Below are positions 29,577 to 39,759 of a stretch of DNA of 64,000 nt, one piece after another. Within the stretch, counting starts at the first letter, position 1. Each line of letters begins with the position of its first letter. The position numbers and the translations under genes are program-made. The notes under the pieces were generated by a model that was not told the DNA's origin, ran no database searches, and saw only the letters and a list, made by a program, of their open reading frames with translations. The stretch spans positions 9,174,457-9,238,456 of the forward strand of contig JAVLUZ010000157.1 in assembly GCA_036768485.1 (NCBI GenBank), written 5' to 3'. The stretch comes from Mermis nigrescens (lineage: Eukaryota; Nematoda; Enoplea; Mermithida; Mermithidae).

Positions 29577-32317
29577 ATGTCTTCTTATCTACAGTGGTAC
29601 GGTTTCTCAGCGATTATTTTGATGAACATTTTTTGGCAAGGAGGAAACGGGGAGGAAATGCTGCTCTGTCCGGAAGAGGCAAACAAAGTATACGTTCATC
29701 TAAAAACCGTACACGAATGCCGCGGGAGCGATGAAGTGCTGAGCCGTGAGCTTAAAATTACTTATACACATGCAGATGTAAACAGATGCGAAAATCGAAT
29801 GTAAACTAGGGCGGATCTAAGGGAGCCGGGTCGGGACTGTAGATGCATAGCATGCTGATCTCAGCGAGCGGGTCAGCTGGTCTTGAAGAGGGGGGGTCAA
29901 AAATTAAGCTGATCAGGCCGAAATGACCCCAAAACCGGTATAATTGCTCAAATAGCGTTAAAACGCGTTTTTCACAGTTCTTGGTCAAATTCAAGCACTT
30001 CCGAGAAAAAACTTTTGTTTTCGTCCATTTTGGCATTTAATTCACCTCGTTTTCCACAGAATACTTCTCTTTTCCTATTTTGGGAGTCTAGACCACCCCC
30101 TAACACCCACAAGTGCATGTCTAATTTGGATCCGCAACCCCCGCGTGCATGTTCGGTCGGGACCAGAGGTCGACAGCACCTAAATTCTGTGGGGCGGAGA
30201 TGTAAGATTTTTCAAAGGTCAAAAAGTGGTCTTAAGAATGGTGATATGGCAGAATAACACCATGTTTTACCTTTCTCATCAAGTACTATCCATTAACAAC
30301 AAAAAATTGCGAAAAAAAAAAATTTCAAAACTTGAATTCTGGGGGGTATTTTGGTTTTTTTAAGGGAGCGGGTGTTTTCTCACCCCACCCCCAAATACCT
30401 TTCACGCCCGCGTGCGTACTGGATGTAGAAACCTGACTGAAAGATTATCCGAGGATGTAGAAACCTGACTGAAAGATTATCCGAGTTTGAGAAAATCGGG
30501 ATAAGACGAGCTTTCCGAGTCAAAATGACATCAAAATAATATATGAATGATAGAATAGTTTAAAATCTTTTTGTAAATAAACAGTTACATATCATTATAA
30601 AACAGTTTGGCGAAAAATTCTCATTTTGACTTATTTTTTCCTTAATTTGTCATATTTGTCAGCAGAAAAAATTGTCACTTTCCCTCCTAGGTGGTCGAGG
30701 GCGGCCGAGACCTCCACCTTTATCATTGGCCTAGCGAAATGGGGGTCGAAGTGCAGAATGCGTTTGGATCACAAACAGATCTAATCTTGACAAATGGCTT
30801 ATTTTGGCGAACAAAAAATACTGATTTTCCAGTACATGCTGTCAAAAACGAAGAAAAAAGATAAAACGACTAATTTCAAATCGTAGCCAAATCGCTTAAT
30901 CTATATCAAATCTGGCCCTTCCGCAAGATGATCTTCTTGAATAACTATAAAAATAATGTAATCAACCACTAGGGGGATTAATTAGAGTTCTTTAAATTAA
31001 TTTTCTTCATACTGAGATGAAAAAAAGATGAGCGGTAAAATTTTTTAAAGAAGGTCGAAGTCATTTCGATTCAATTCGAATTCTCCACTACTCAAATCGG
31101 TGCTGTGCTGATGTGAGGGCATAATTTTTGGACCTTTCGAACAATAACCCACCACCGTTTTTTGAGAGACGAAATGAAGATACAGTAATTAAATTTTAGA
31201 TATGAATGTAAACAACCATTATTGACTCTATTTTGCAGGTGTAAAGACAATTAGTCATACGCTAGCTGTATGTAAAGTTTCATCACTGGAGCTATTATGG
31301 ATCGGCTAAAAAACGGTGGCGGGGAATTGTTCAAAAGATCACAATTTTTTTATTTCTTTTCATATCCTGTACGTCACTGTTTCCAATCCATACCAAAAAT
31401 GCAGTTTTAGTGGAAAATCTGTAGGATAATTTGTGATAGACTTCCGAAAAGAAACCTACGTTGTAGATCTTGTCCTGGGCTTTAAAGCGTCTTCGTTTAA
31501 TTATAACACGTCTTAAATTGTCAAACTTCAAAAAGCGGTCGCTAACAAAGGACCGTCCTATTCAAGGATTGAAGAGATTTCGCTAACAATCTAAATTTAG
31601 TGAAAAAAGTTCTACATTTGAGTCTGCTTTCCTTCCTCTTACTATTAAGAATGCATAATCCAAATGCACGAAGCGAGCCACTCTTATGAATATATCACAA
31701 TGGAACAATTGACCCGAATTTCCGAAACGTGCAAGGAAGGTAAGAATCAATACCGAAATGATTTATGTATGTATTTCTAATCGATGCTAAATTCCTCTTT
31801 CGAATGGAACTTCTATTTTTTCGATAACTGATCAATATTTTAGATAAAGAATGATATAAAAATAGGTCAACGAGAATTAGTGCTACGAAAATGTGTTGAC
31901 GTTTAGCTGATGCAACAATAGTGCGTTAAAGAATACAATTTATATTTTGAAAAACGCAAAATGTAAGGAAAAAAGATTTCACAAGCATAGGAAATGCGAT
32001 TTGTCGACATTAAGGCAATTGATCAATGGCATAAGATCAATTTATTTTAAAGCAGTCGGACAATTTCTTGAGCCATTCACTTTAAAAATTGGTGTAAATC
32101 TTAACATAAGCGTAAAACATTGTTAATTCACAATTGTAAGCCGATTTAAAGTACATACATAAGAAAGCTACTATTTTGCTCGTTTTTAACATAATTTTAG
32201 CTGTATTCAGAAAATTTTTCTTTTATATCTTCTTTTAAAGAATGTTTCGATTCAATAACCTTCCTACCGGAATGTCTGCACATAGCTCGTCTACGTGACG
32301 AGAAGGTACCTATATAA
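29577..32317 (+). CDS. G2: complete secreted six-cysteine protein, three exons
   Basis: Exons: 29577-29745 (ATG, donor AGCC|GTGAGC), 31650-31739 (90 bp, acceptor CTCTTACTATTAAG, donor GAAG|GTAAGA) and 32241-32317 (acceptor TCTTCTTTTAAAG, TAA stop). Both introns are phase 1. The product is 111 residues. Residues 1-26 form a signal peptide (MSSYLQWYGFSAIILMNIFW, then QGGNGEE). The mature part has cysteines at 31, 48, 58, 84, 88 and 98. Motifs in order are LLCPEEANKVYVHL, HECRGSDEVLSQ, CIIQMHEASHSYEY, SETCKEEC and PECLHIARLRDEK. Exon two opens AA-TGC exactly like G1a and G3. A donor AAG|GTACCT near the end leaves open a further exon, but AATAAA 61 bp after the stop argues for an end here. The Cys spacing (16, 9, 25, 3, 9) does not match odorant-binding proteins or saposins. 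It is probably extracellular, function unknown. Intron one hosts two hAT-type MITEs. Confidence 0.75.
29838..30122 (-). mobile_element. hAT-type MITE, family C
   Basis: It begins near TAGATGCATAGCATGCTGATC and ends CACCCACAAGTGCATGTCT. It shares GAGCACTT-like and AAACGCGTTTTTCACAG core words with other C copies. It lies in intron one of G2. Confidence 0.65.
30161..30413 (-). mobile_element. hAT-type MITE, family B, reversed
   Basis: It runs from ACCAGAGGTCGACAGCACC to TTCACGCCCGCGTGCG with the interior CATCAAGTACTATCCATT (the reverse of the B core). Ends are altered and no clean duplication is seen. A short direct duplication (GATGTAGAAACCTGACTG) follows at 30423 and 30454. Confidence 0.65.
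31331..31561 (-). CDS. Unrecognised ORF fragment
   Basis: An open frame on the minus strand, bounded upstream by TGA and ending TGA, reads RSFVSDRFLKFDNLRR, then RRRFKAQDKIYNVGFFSEVY and TKTAFLVWIGN. The amino-acid composition is protein-like, with mixed charged and aromatic residues. It has no in-frame ATG near the start, no known motif and no partner. It lies in G2's first intron on the opposite strand. It may be a transposon-protein remnant. Confidence 0.3.
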   Translation of the reverse strand: MGRSFVSDRFLKFDNLRRVIIKRRRFKAQDKIYNVGFFSEVYHKLSYRFSTKTAFLVWIGNSDVQDMKRNKKIVIF

Positions 32318-32377
32318 ACGGTGTTCGAAAAAATGAGAAATTTTTATGTTTTTGAATAACTTTTCTAACAAATTTTT

Positions 32378-32383
32378 AATAAA
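32378..32383 (+). terminator. Poly(A) signal of G2
   Basis: AATAAA lies 61 bp after the G2 stop codon in a T-rich 3' flank, a usual distance for a short 3' UTR. Confidence 0.55.
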
Positions 32384-33166
32384 AATTTTCACGAATGACC
32401 TAGTATACATTGTCAACCTTTCACTAACAGTTCATTGCCGTAGTGTGACTATTGCAGTTGCTACAGCAAAAATTCAAATATGCACTTTAACATAGATTAG
32501 AAAAACCAAATTTCGTTTAGATAAAGCTCTGTGTCATACAGATTTATGTTATAAATGTCAAAATTTGTTGCGGTAACTTAAGAAGGTTGGTAAATAACTA
32601 TATTTAAATAATGAAAACAATATTAGGATGGCACTGAAAGCAGAATTTCGGATTTAGAGTGTTCACTGCTCTCTAAGTCAATTTCGCCTCAGTATCGCAT
32701 ATTTGTTAAGAAAAAGAAATTTAGACTAGGTTGGACCAAGTTGTGAAGTTTTTCTTCAAAATGCATAAATATTGACTAAGAGGCACCTCTCGGAGTATAA
32801 ATAATTTATTTCAAGCAGGTTTTGGCACGGAACATTTGCGGTCACTGATTTGAGCACACACTTTTTGCGCAAAAAACTTATTAAATTGATAGTGAAATAT
32901 TCTGATCAGAAGATCCGTTCAGCAGATATGTAGTATTTGATGCATTATGGAAATGGAAAATTTACAGAAGTAAATTTATAGTATTGAGTTTGGTTAATAA
33001 GGCGCCAAGCAACTAGCAACGAGTGATATACCTACTGTAATGTTTTTCGAGTATGTTCAATAAAAATTGTGCCATAAAACCGCAGAAAATCTCTTTCGGT
33101 TTTCCTACGTTCGTAGAGCTACAACTAAAAACAATATTTGCCCTTTTTTCCGAACATTCTACATAT
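32384..33166. other. Unassigned stretch downstream of G2
   Basis: No gene or clear repeat was recognised. No further exon of the G family was found here. Confidence 0.4.
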
Positions 33167-33350
33167 TATAGTCTGTTTCACATAAGTTTGGGCGTAAATT
33201 TTAGGATTTTTTTTGAAAGTAAGCCGACGGATTACGATAATTATATATCAAATCGATGCTAACATCGCAATATATCGGCTTATTGTCAGACATATGTACA
33301 TTTTAAAATTTATGATTAAATCTGCGCGAAACTGACCAAAGTCTTTTCCC
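33167..33350. mobile_element. MITE, TATAGTCTGTTTCAC type
   Basis: The left end is intact and the right end (CGCGAAACTGACCAAAGTC) is eroded. The interior ATTACGATAATTATATATCA is shared with 1281-1449, proving they are one family. Confidence 0.8.
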
Positions 33351-33424
33351 AAATTATTTGGACCTTTTAACAGTAAGGTGATTTGGAAGCTTTAAATATT
33401 CAGCCAATCGGCTTTAGGCCTGTC

Positions 33425-33645
33425 TTTTTTATTCACCCCTCACGCCATCTGGTTGGCTAGTCGACTCATTATACCTTATTTGTATCATATTTTATTTTGG
33501 CGAACTGCGCTGGTTTTGATTTTAAACAAGCAAGGTCAGCGTGCGGATGTATTGCACAGGAAAAAGCCGAGGCGGCTGGAATCGAACTCGGTATACCCTG
33601 ATGCAAAGCGAGCGCTTTATCACTAGACTATTTAGGGAGTGGCCG
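33425..33645 (-). mobile_element. tRNA-derived SINE
   Basis: On the minus strand, TAGTCTAGTGATAAAGCGC resembles a pol III A box and CGAGTTCGATTCCAGCC a B box, about 40 bp apart. The body after the tRNA-like head extends to the AACCAGATGGCGTGAGG region. No folded anticodon arm could be assigned, so this is a SINE and not a functional tRNA gene. Confidence 0.65.
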
Positions 33646-33790
33646 TGTATGGGCAGCAATAAAACTCTGGGCGTCTGCCTGAGTGAAATCGCTAAAAAGT
33701 TTGCTAAAAAATAGAATAGTGGGGTCCATAGTAATCTGCGGCGGATTTGTTAACTTCATGGGGGTGCGAATTTCCCCTCACAACAACGTG
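33646..33790 (-). mobile_element. D-family MITE, reversed
   Basis: It starts TGTATGGGCAGCAATAAAAC and ends in C-rich TTTCCCCTCACAACAACGTG. The core TGAAATCGCTAAAAAG is the reverse of the D core. Confidence 0.55.
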
Positions 33791-34199
33791 TGGAAGTTAC
33801 CCGTTTGATTAGGATATTACATATTTCAATTAATCGATTAGCGAATCAGTTGACGCGAGGGTAGGGTCAGAAAGCTGGGCTTTGCGCGAGTTGGCTAAAT
33901 TACATATGCCTACAAATAAGTTTAAAACGGAGCATAGGTACATATGCAACCTACCGCTTTAGTTGAAAAAAGATTTTAAGTGCCGCTTTTTACATTTGCT
34001 CAATTAAGTTGCCGATCACAAAAATATTCTTTCAATGATTTTTCCGAAATAAGCCTTAGCTCTGTCTCTAAAAGATACAAATGTGTCATGAAAATCTGTA
34101 ATTCTGCTTATAATCAGAGAATATACTATTTTGGCTTTTCACACTAATTATCGCATAGCATTAGCGCCTATACAGAGAAAAGGAAACAGCAAACGGTGA
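33791..34199. other. Unassigned stretch
   Basis: No gene, RNA or repeat was recognised. Confidence 0.4.
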
Positions 34200-34207
34200 T
34201 GCGTGAA

Positions 34208-34708
34208 CACTGGCGGATTTAGGAGGGGCGGCCGCCCCACCCCCGTTTCGTCGAAAAAGATTTGGGCGCAATGAAAAGCAAATGTGTATTTTTATAATTC
34301 AGCCATTTTTTGTCATAATTTGTCATATTTTTTCGGCGCTTCGCGCCGGGATAGTATTAATTAATGACATTCAGTGACTCTTTCGGGGCTCTAAAAAACT
34401 TAAATTTACATCAGAAGGGGAGTTTTTGTACAGAACAAAGATTTTTTAGCTCTTACAATGATTTGTTGACTATTTTTTCGGAGATTTGCATCGATTTCTG
34501 CATTGATTTTTGCGATTTTCTATCAAAAAATTCTGAAAAATTTCGAAAATTTCTTCATTATGTTACATCAAAAATAATTCTGCCCATAAATCGACAGCAA
34601 AAAACTGGTAGTTTGAGCATAATATACGAATTTTAGGTTTATGTTTCACACTTTAATGAAAATTTTAGGTTCCGCCCTCTCTGTCCGAAAAACCTGGATC
34701 CGCAATTG
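34208..34708. mobile_element. hAT-like element, CACTGGCGGAT ends, 501 bp
   Basis: The termini CACTGGCGGATTTAGG and the complement of CCTGGATCCGCAATTG are inverted repeats. The flanks TGCGTGAA and TGCTTGAA form an 8-bp target duplication with one mismatch. Subterminal GGGGCGGCCGCCCC is palindromic. The hairpin CGGCGCTTCGCGCCG occurs at 34334-34348. A 90-residue frame inside has no transposase features. It is in the same family as 59591-59769 and 60142-61849. Confidence 0.88.
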
Positions 34709-35082
34709 TGCTTGAAACGAAATCTTCGAATAAAAAGCACATAAATTTGACGATATTGTAGGAACCTGTGCTTTGTTTGTAAATTTATTTCGGATTTCAA
34801 GATGAAATTAAAAATGTCGAGAATTGAAACGAGATGTATCTGCCTGCGATATATTTTAATCGATTGACAGACTTAAATAGGTACACTTAGCGCGTTATGA
34901 GATCACCGGAGAGCTAATACGTTTGACGGAAGAATAATAAGTTATGTGGGGTGTCTCATCTCATTTATATTGAAAAAATTTTAATTGTAATGAATACTTT
35001 ACACTTAATTTAATCTTGCTTAGCACTCGTGTTAATATGTTGCTGAGCTGCACTAGCTACCTGCTGACCTATTTTGTGAAGT

Positions 35083-35972
35083 AGCAAAGAAAAATGCTCC
35101 GATGGGACAAAAAGGACGAATGTACTTGGGTGCATCATTAAAAGCATAAAAGGAGGGGACTAGGGCAAAGTTAAGTATGTATACATGTGAAAAATGTAAG
35201 AATCTACTAAAAAGACGATTTCCGCTGAAAAATGCAATAAATCAAAGTATATTCTGCGGCCAGCAGCATGGAATTTAATACCTCCGACGTAAAAAAAATA
35301 ACCTGAACAGCTTATTCAAATGACATAATGTGCATTATACGCTAGCATAGCACGCATTGCTATGAGACAGCTATTAACAAGATGGCGTACCTACTTGTGA
35401 TAATTCTTTCATGGAACCATTGACGATTAGCTATAGTCGGTTTCACGTAACCTTGTGCACAGATCACAATTTTTGACTTAAGGTAAATAGATTACAAAAG
35501 CAGTTAAAACTGAAGCGTCAATTACGATATTGTGCCTAGCACTTGAAGGGAATATGAAGTTTTGCTATGCAGAATACCGTAGGCTCGCCTGAAACCACTT
35601 TTGTGCCTGCTTGCTTGAGCGCTTAAAATTGATTTTCATGCATAAGTTTTCGTGAGATAGGCTATAATCTGAAGTAAATATTTGCTATTGATAAGAAAAC
35701 TAAATTGGTCATTAAAACACATCAAAGCTGCCTTATTATCCCTTTTTCTGAAGCAGTGAACAATGTTTTGTGGAGGCACGCTTTATTTAGAAAACCACAG
35801 AATATACTTCGGGTTTTTGCGTTTATCAGCAGAAGTCGTGTTTATAGTGAATTCTCACAAATTTCACAGGCATACATATGTAACTTTTCCCTAGTACCCT
35901 CCTTTTATGTCCTTCATGATGCGCAATTCCAAGCATATTCGTCCGTTTTGTCCCATAGGAGCATTTGCCATG
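35083..35972. mobile_element. A element (A1) with nested MITE
   Basis: The left arm TAGCAAAGAAAAATGCTCC to TATTCTGCGGCC and the inverted right arm (35797-35972) enclose about 520 bp. The interior matches 15780-16100 and is split by a MITE at 35432-35666. It leads directly into T-array copy 3, making a full A-T composite of about 2.84 kb. Confidence 0.7.
35432..35666. mobile_element. MITE, TATAGTCGGTTTCAC type
   Basis: TATAGTCGGTTTCACGTAA at the left and the complement of TTTTCGTGAGATAGGCTATA at the right flank AACCTTGTGCAC interior sequence. The homologous A interior near 15945 lacks it. Confidence 0.75.
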
Positions 35973-35974
35973 AT

Positions 35975-37925
35975 AGTACTCTACATTTAATACGCATGAT
36001 TTGCTTAAGTAAGTCAGTCAACACACACGGTAACACGCCACAATAATGATAACATTTCAAGAACGCTAAAAATCAATATTAGTCTAAATATCCGCCTTAT
36101 CTTTAATTAAACAAGACAACCTTACTTTATTTAAACATATCGACTGTTTTCAGCATAAATTTTACCCAACTACTGGGTGTAAAGAACACTTATATTCATA
36201 TTTTTAATCCTAAAATTAATTTTCAGTGTTAACTTTACACAACTGTAGGGTGTAAAGAAAACATACAGTTTAATATGTAATCCTGACCTTTCGGGACATA
36301 TTTTGAAAAGAATTTACGCTTTGCAACGCTCTGAAAACACGATCAATTTGTAGTGCAAACTTAACACCTAAAAAATAAATGAATAGTATAGACATTACAC
36401 AACATTACATAACATTCAGATTCGTAATTATGACGTTACATAGCACATTTTGAAAGAAATAAGCTCCCGCAACGCTTTAGAACTTGATTTAATTTACAGT
36501 GTAAACTTTTGCTCAACCTCTGAGTGTAAAGAAGATTTCGGTTGGATTCGTGATTCTGATATTATTCTGATATTTTGATCAATATTCATGAAAAAATTAA
36601 CTCTCAACAATGATCCGCAGATAAATAAATAATAGATGTAAAACACTCTACTACTGAGTGTCAACAAACGCGCTCAATTGATGTATCATGTTGGACCCCT
36701 GGTGCATTTTTAGACTTGATCATGTCCAGACTCATAAGCGGAATAAATGCCAGAAAAAAGACAGAAACAAATTTAACACTCCCGAATTTTGACTTCACAA
36801 CTCCCAAAAGAGCTCAAAAGAGCTCAATATTGATGTGAATGAATACAATTTGCTGTGACATAAAGCCCTTAGAAAGTACTTTATTTGTATTCATTCGACA
36901 TATGCCGACTTTTAACCGGAGAAATTGGCGAACAAAAAATGGACGAAAACGTATTTTTCCACAATTCACAAAATTGTAAACTCTAAAAATCAGAACTTTA
37001 CTCCTTGTTGAGTGTAAAGGAATTTGCTTTAGGCCAGCTTGTAGCCCCTGAATCGTAGTAAATTTGCGTATAAATGACTTCTGTTCCGCAAAATACTTGA
37101 GATATTGATAAATCAAAAAAGGAAAAAATGTTTATTTCACACCATTTACAGCCATGAATTCGAGCTTTACAAAGCCAAAAATAATTCAATTTGAGTGTTT
37201 TCAAACGCTATTTACTGCGACGTGTAGCCCTTAAAATTTACTTCAATTTCATCTTATTCAATTTGTCCCGACTTATAATCGGAGAAGTGGACAGAGAAAT
37301 CTGAGATAAAATCTGTGTCTTACATTATCTATTAGAGTGTAAAGCTTGAACCCCTACATCTAACTCTGTATTAAGTGCAAGAAAGTTTACAGGTAAGACA
37401 AAAGTAGCCCTTGGGCCGTAGTACATTTCTGCTGGAAAGGATTTTTTGGGACTCGTATCGTAACCAAAGTCGTTGGCAGACAAAAACGAGGCAAAAACTG
37501 TGGTTTAACACCTTCAGATTCTTTACACTCTTTACACTGCTCTCCGAAAATGAGTAATTTTTCAAGAAATCAAGTAATAAGTGTCGTATAAAGCTTACTC
37601 ATTTGTCTACAATTATAAGCAAGCGGACTAAACAAAATGCAAAATTGAAATAGAAAAGTCGTGTGACCGAGCAAAATTTAAAAAAAACCATGTTATAACG
37701 TTACAGTAAAACTTTACACGCTTCACACGGCAGCTATTGAGTTTTGAAAAAAAGAAAAAATCTACAAAATCTTTTCTTAATTATCTATCTTTTAAAAAGA
37801 TCCGCATATTACAGAGGTGTTCCAGTGTCGCTGTAGGGTGGGGGTAGACATATGTTGGGGGTAACCAAGTATATTATACACGTCGGTACGCGCTAACGCG
37901 CTACTATGATATAAAACATATAACG
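35975..37925 (+). repeat. T-array copy 3 with terminal hairpin
   Basis: The sequence runs from CGCATGATTTGC and CACAATAATGATAAC through GTGTAAAG-centred units to GTGTTCCAGTGTCGCTG and the hairpin ACGCGCTAACGCGCTAC at about 37894. It lacks the mariner-like MITE present in copy 2 and so preserves that empty site. No gene was found; several 60-100-residue frames are shadows of the array. Confidence 0.75.
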
Positions 37926-38066
37926 AAATTTGTAATTAAAATTCGTTTCAGGCAGACGATACGGAGATTATATGTAATAATTTGCTGAATAAGTGTTCAT
38001 TTGATCGTATAAAGAAGGAAGTACAACTATCAAACATTTATTTAGGTGAGCGACTTTTATTTTATA

Positions 38067-38360
38067 TATGCACAGCATAGCCGATCTGAAGGGGAGGGGG
38101 TCAGCTAATTTAGGGGTTCGTGAATTCAGCTTTTTTGGGGTCAAAATGACATTACAACTGATATAAGCGCTAAAATTGCGTTAAAAGTGCGCTATTGCAC
38201 AGGTTCTAGTCAAATTGAAGCACTTTGTAGAAAATTTTCGATTTTAATCCGTTTTTCGTCTTCATTTCGCTTCATTTCCTCTAGAAAATTTCCCATTTTT
38301 CTATTCAGGGGTGGGAGCATCTAGACCGCTAAACTTCCTCTCCCCCACATGCATGTCTGG
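38067..38360 (-). mobile_element. hAT-type MITE, family C
   Basis: It starts ATGCACAGCATAGCCGATC and ends CCCCCACATGCATGTCTGG. The interior (GCGTTAAAAGTGCGC, TTCGCTTCATTTCC) matches other C copies. Confidence 0.7.
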
Positions 38361-39332
38361 TGGAGGGTGATAGTTAATAATTGTAGTTGCGCACCTTCAT
38401 CAATCTGGGGGTCAGTTCGCTCTGAAGTATGAGTCGCAGAATTTTGCTCAACTCAAGGGCGTTAAAAATGACTGTTTGCATTAAAACAGATCAAAAACTA
38501 CCTACATTTATGTTTTTGGATCGTAAAATTCAAGCGTTTTAAATTTTTTCATCTTTGAACAGTTTTCTGTCTTCATCCTGTCTTATTTTCCTTAAGAAAA
38601 TTGTCCGTTTTTTGCGAGAAGAAGCTGTTTGTTTTAAGCGTTTTTAGCAACTTCCTGATTCAAAAGCGCATAACTGCTATGCTTTTATCAAATTTTGCTC
38701 AATTTAAACACATTTTTTAAAAATATATATCTTCATTAGCTAAGACGAAAAAATATAATTAGAAACTCCGTTAATGTATGCTCGCAAGCCATAAAATTAG
38801 TCGCTTTTTTGTTTCTTTATGTTTTCTTTGACTGCTTTATTGAAGCAAGTTTACCAGGCAACTTTTATTTTATATTTTGGCTACTAATATTCAGCATAAG
38901 CTTAACTTATTATCTTTGTAACATATTCACTAACATTTGTACGTGTCTGTGTATTGTATAAATATTCAATACTAAAATTTGAATTCTTTTCCACCTGTAC
39001 ATCAAGTCAGTTACTAAGATTTTTATTTCACAATCGTCAGCATTTAATTGAATAAATTACATTTTGCATTCAAGCGAAGTAACGTAGAAATAATGCCACG
39101 AAATCTAGTATTTGCACTATTCATTTGATTAATATCCATAGTTAAATTATTATTCAATTTGTTTCTGGAAGAATAAAATGACTGTATGCTGGAAAGTTAC
39201 TTTGTCGCAAAGTTTCTCAACGACATTTCAAGATTTAGTCATATACGATTATATTTTCTGCCCTATAATAAAAAAAGCTACAAAATGTTGGTCCGCTTAC
39301 AAACTCTTGACTTGAAAATGAGTGGTATCTAC
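38361..39332. other. Unassigned, with promoter-like site
   Basis: TATAAATA at about 38959 is followed by TCAGTTAC near 39006 and, at 39093, an ATG opening MPRNLVFALFI then TGA. This looks like a broken signal-peptide exon upstream of G3, but it has a stop and no matching donor, so it is not called. The rest shows no gene. Confidence 0.3.
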
Positions 39333-39491
39333 CACACGTGAGTGTGAGAGGTTAGGGCGTTGGTACCCTCAGAATCCGGTAGGCCCTCCCAAAATCGATA
39401 GACCCCAGAATTGAATTTTTGTCACGCTTTTTGGGATTCTTGCCAGTTTTACACCACCCAGACCCCAGACTTTGGTCACTGCCCATTTATG
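39333..39491 (+). mobile_element. D-family MITE with 8-bp flanks
   Basis: It starts CACACGTGAGTGTGAG and ends GCCCATTTATG. The flanks are GTATCTAC and GTAACTAT (six of eight). A second D copy follows at about 39611-39753 (ACATGGGCACGGGGGTC to TTGCCCATCTATG). Neither codes for protein. Confidence 0.65.
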
Positions 39492-39759
39492 GTAACTATA
39501 GTATGTACACGAAGTGTAATGATAATTTGAAAATCTAAAGCACTATATAGATGGAATCGAGGCATTTTTGGAAGTTTGCATCTATCCATCTTTCAGGGTT
39601 ACGCGCATATACATGGGCACGGGGGTCTAGACATTTCTAGATGTTGAAATACCCCTTCCCCCAAAATCGATAGACTCCTAGAATTATATTCGTTTTATTT
39701 TTGACGATTTTGCCCTATCGGACCCCCAGAATTCGGTTGTTGCCCATCTATGATTTCGA

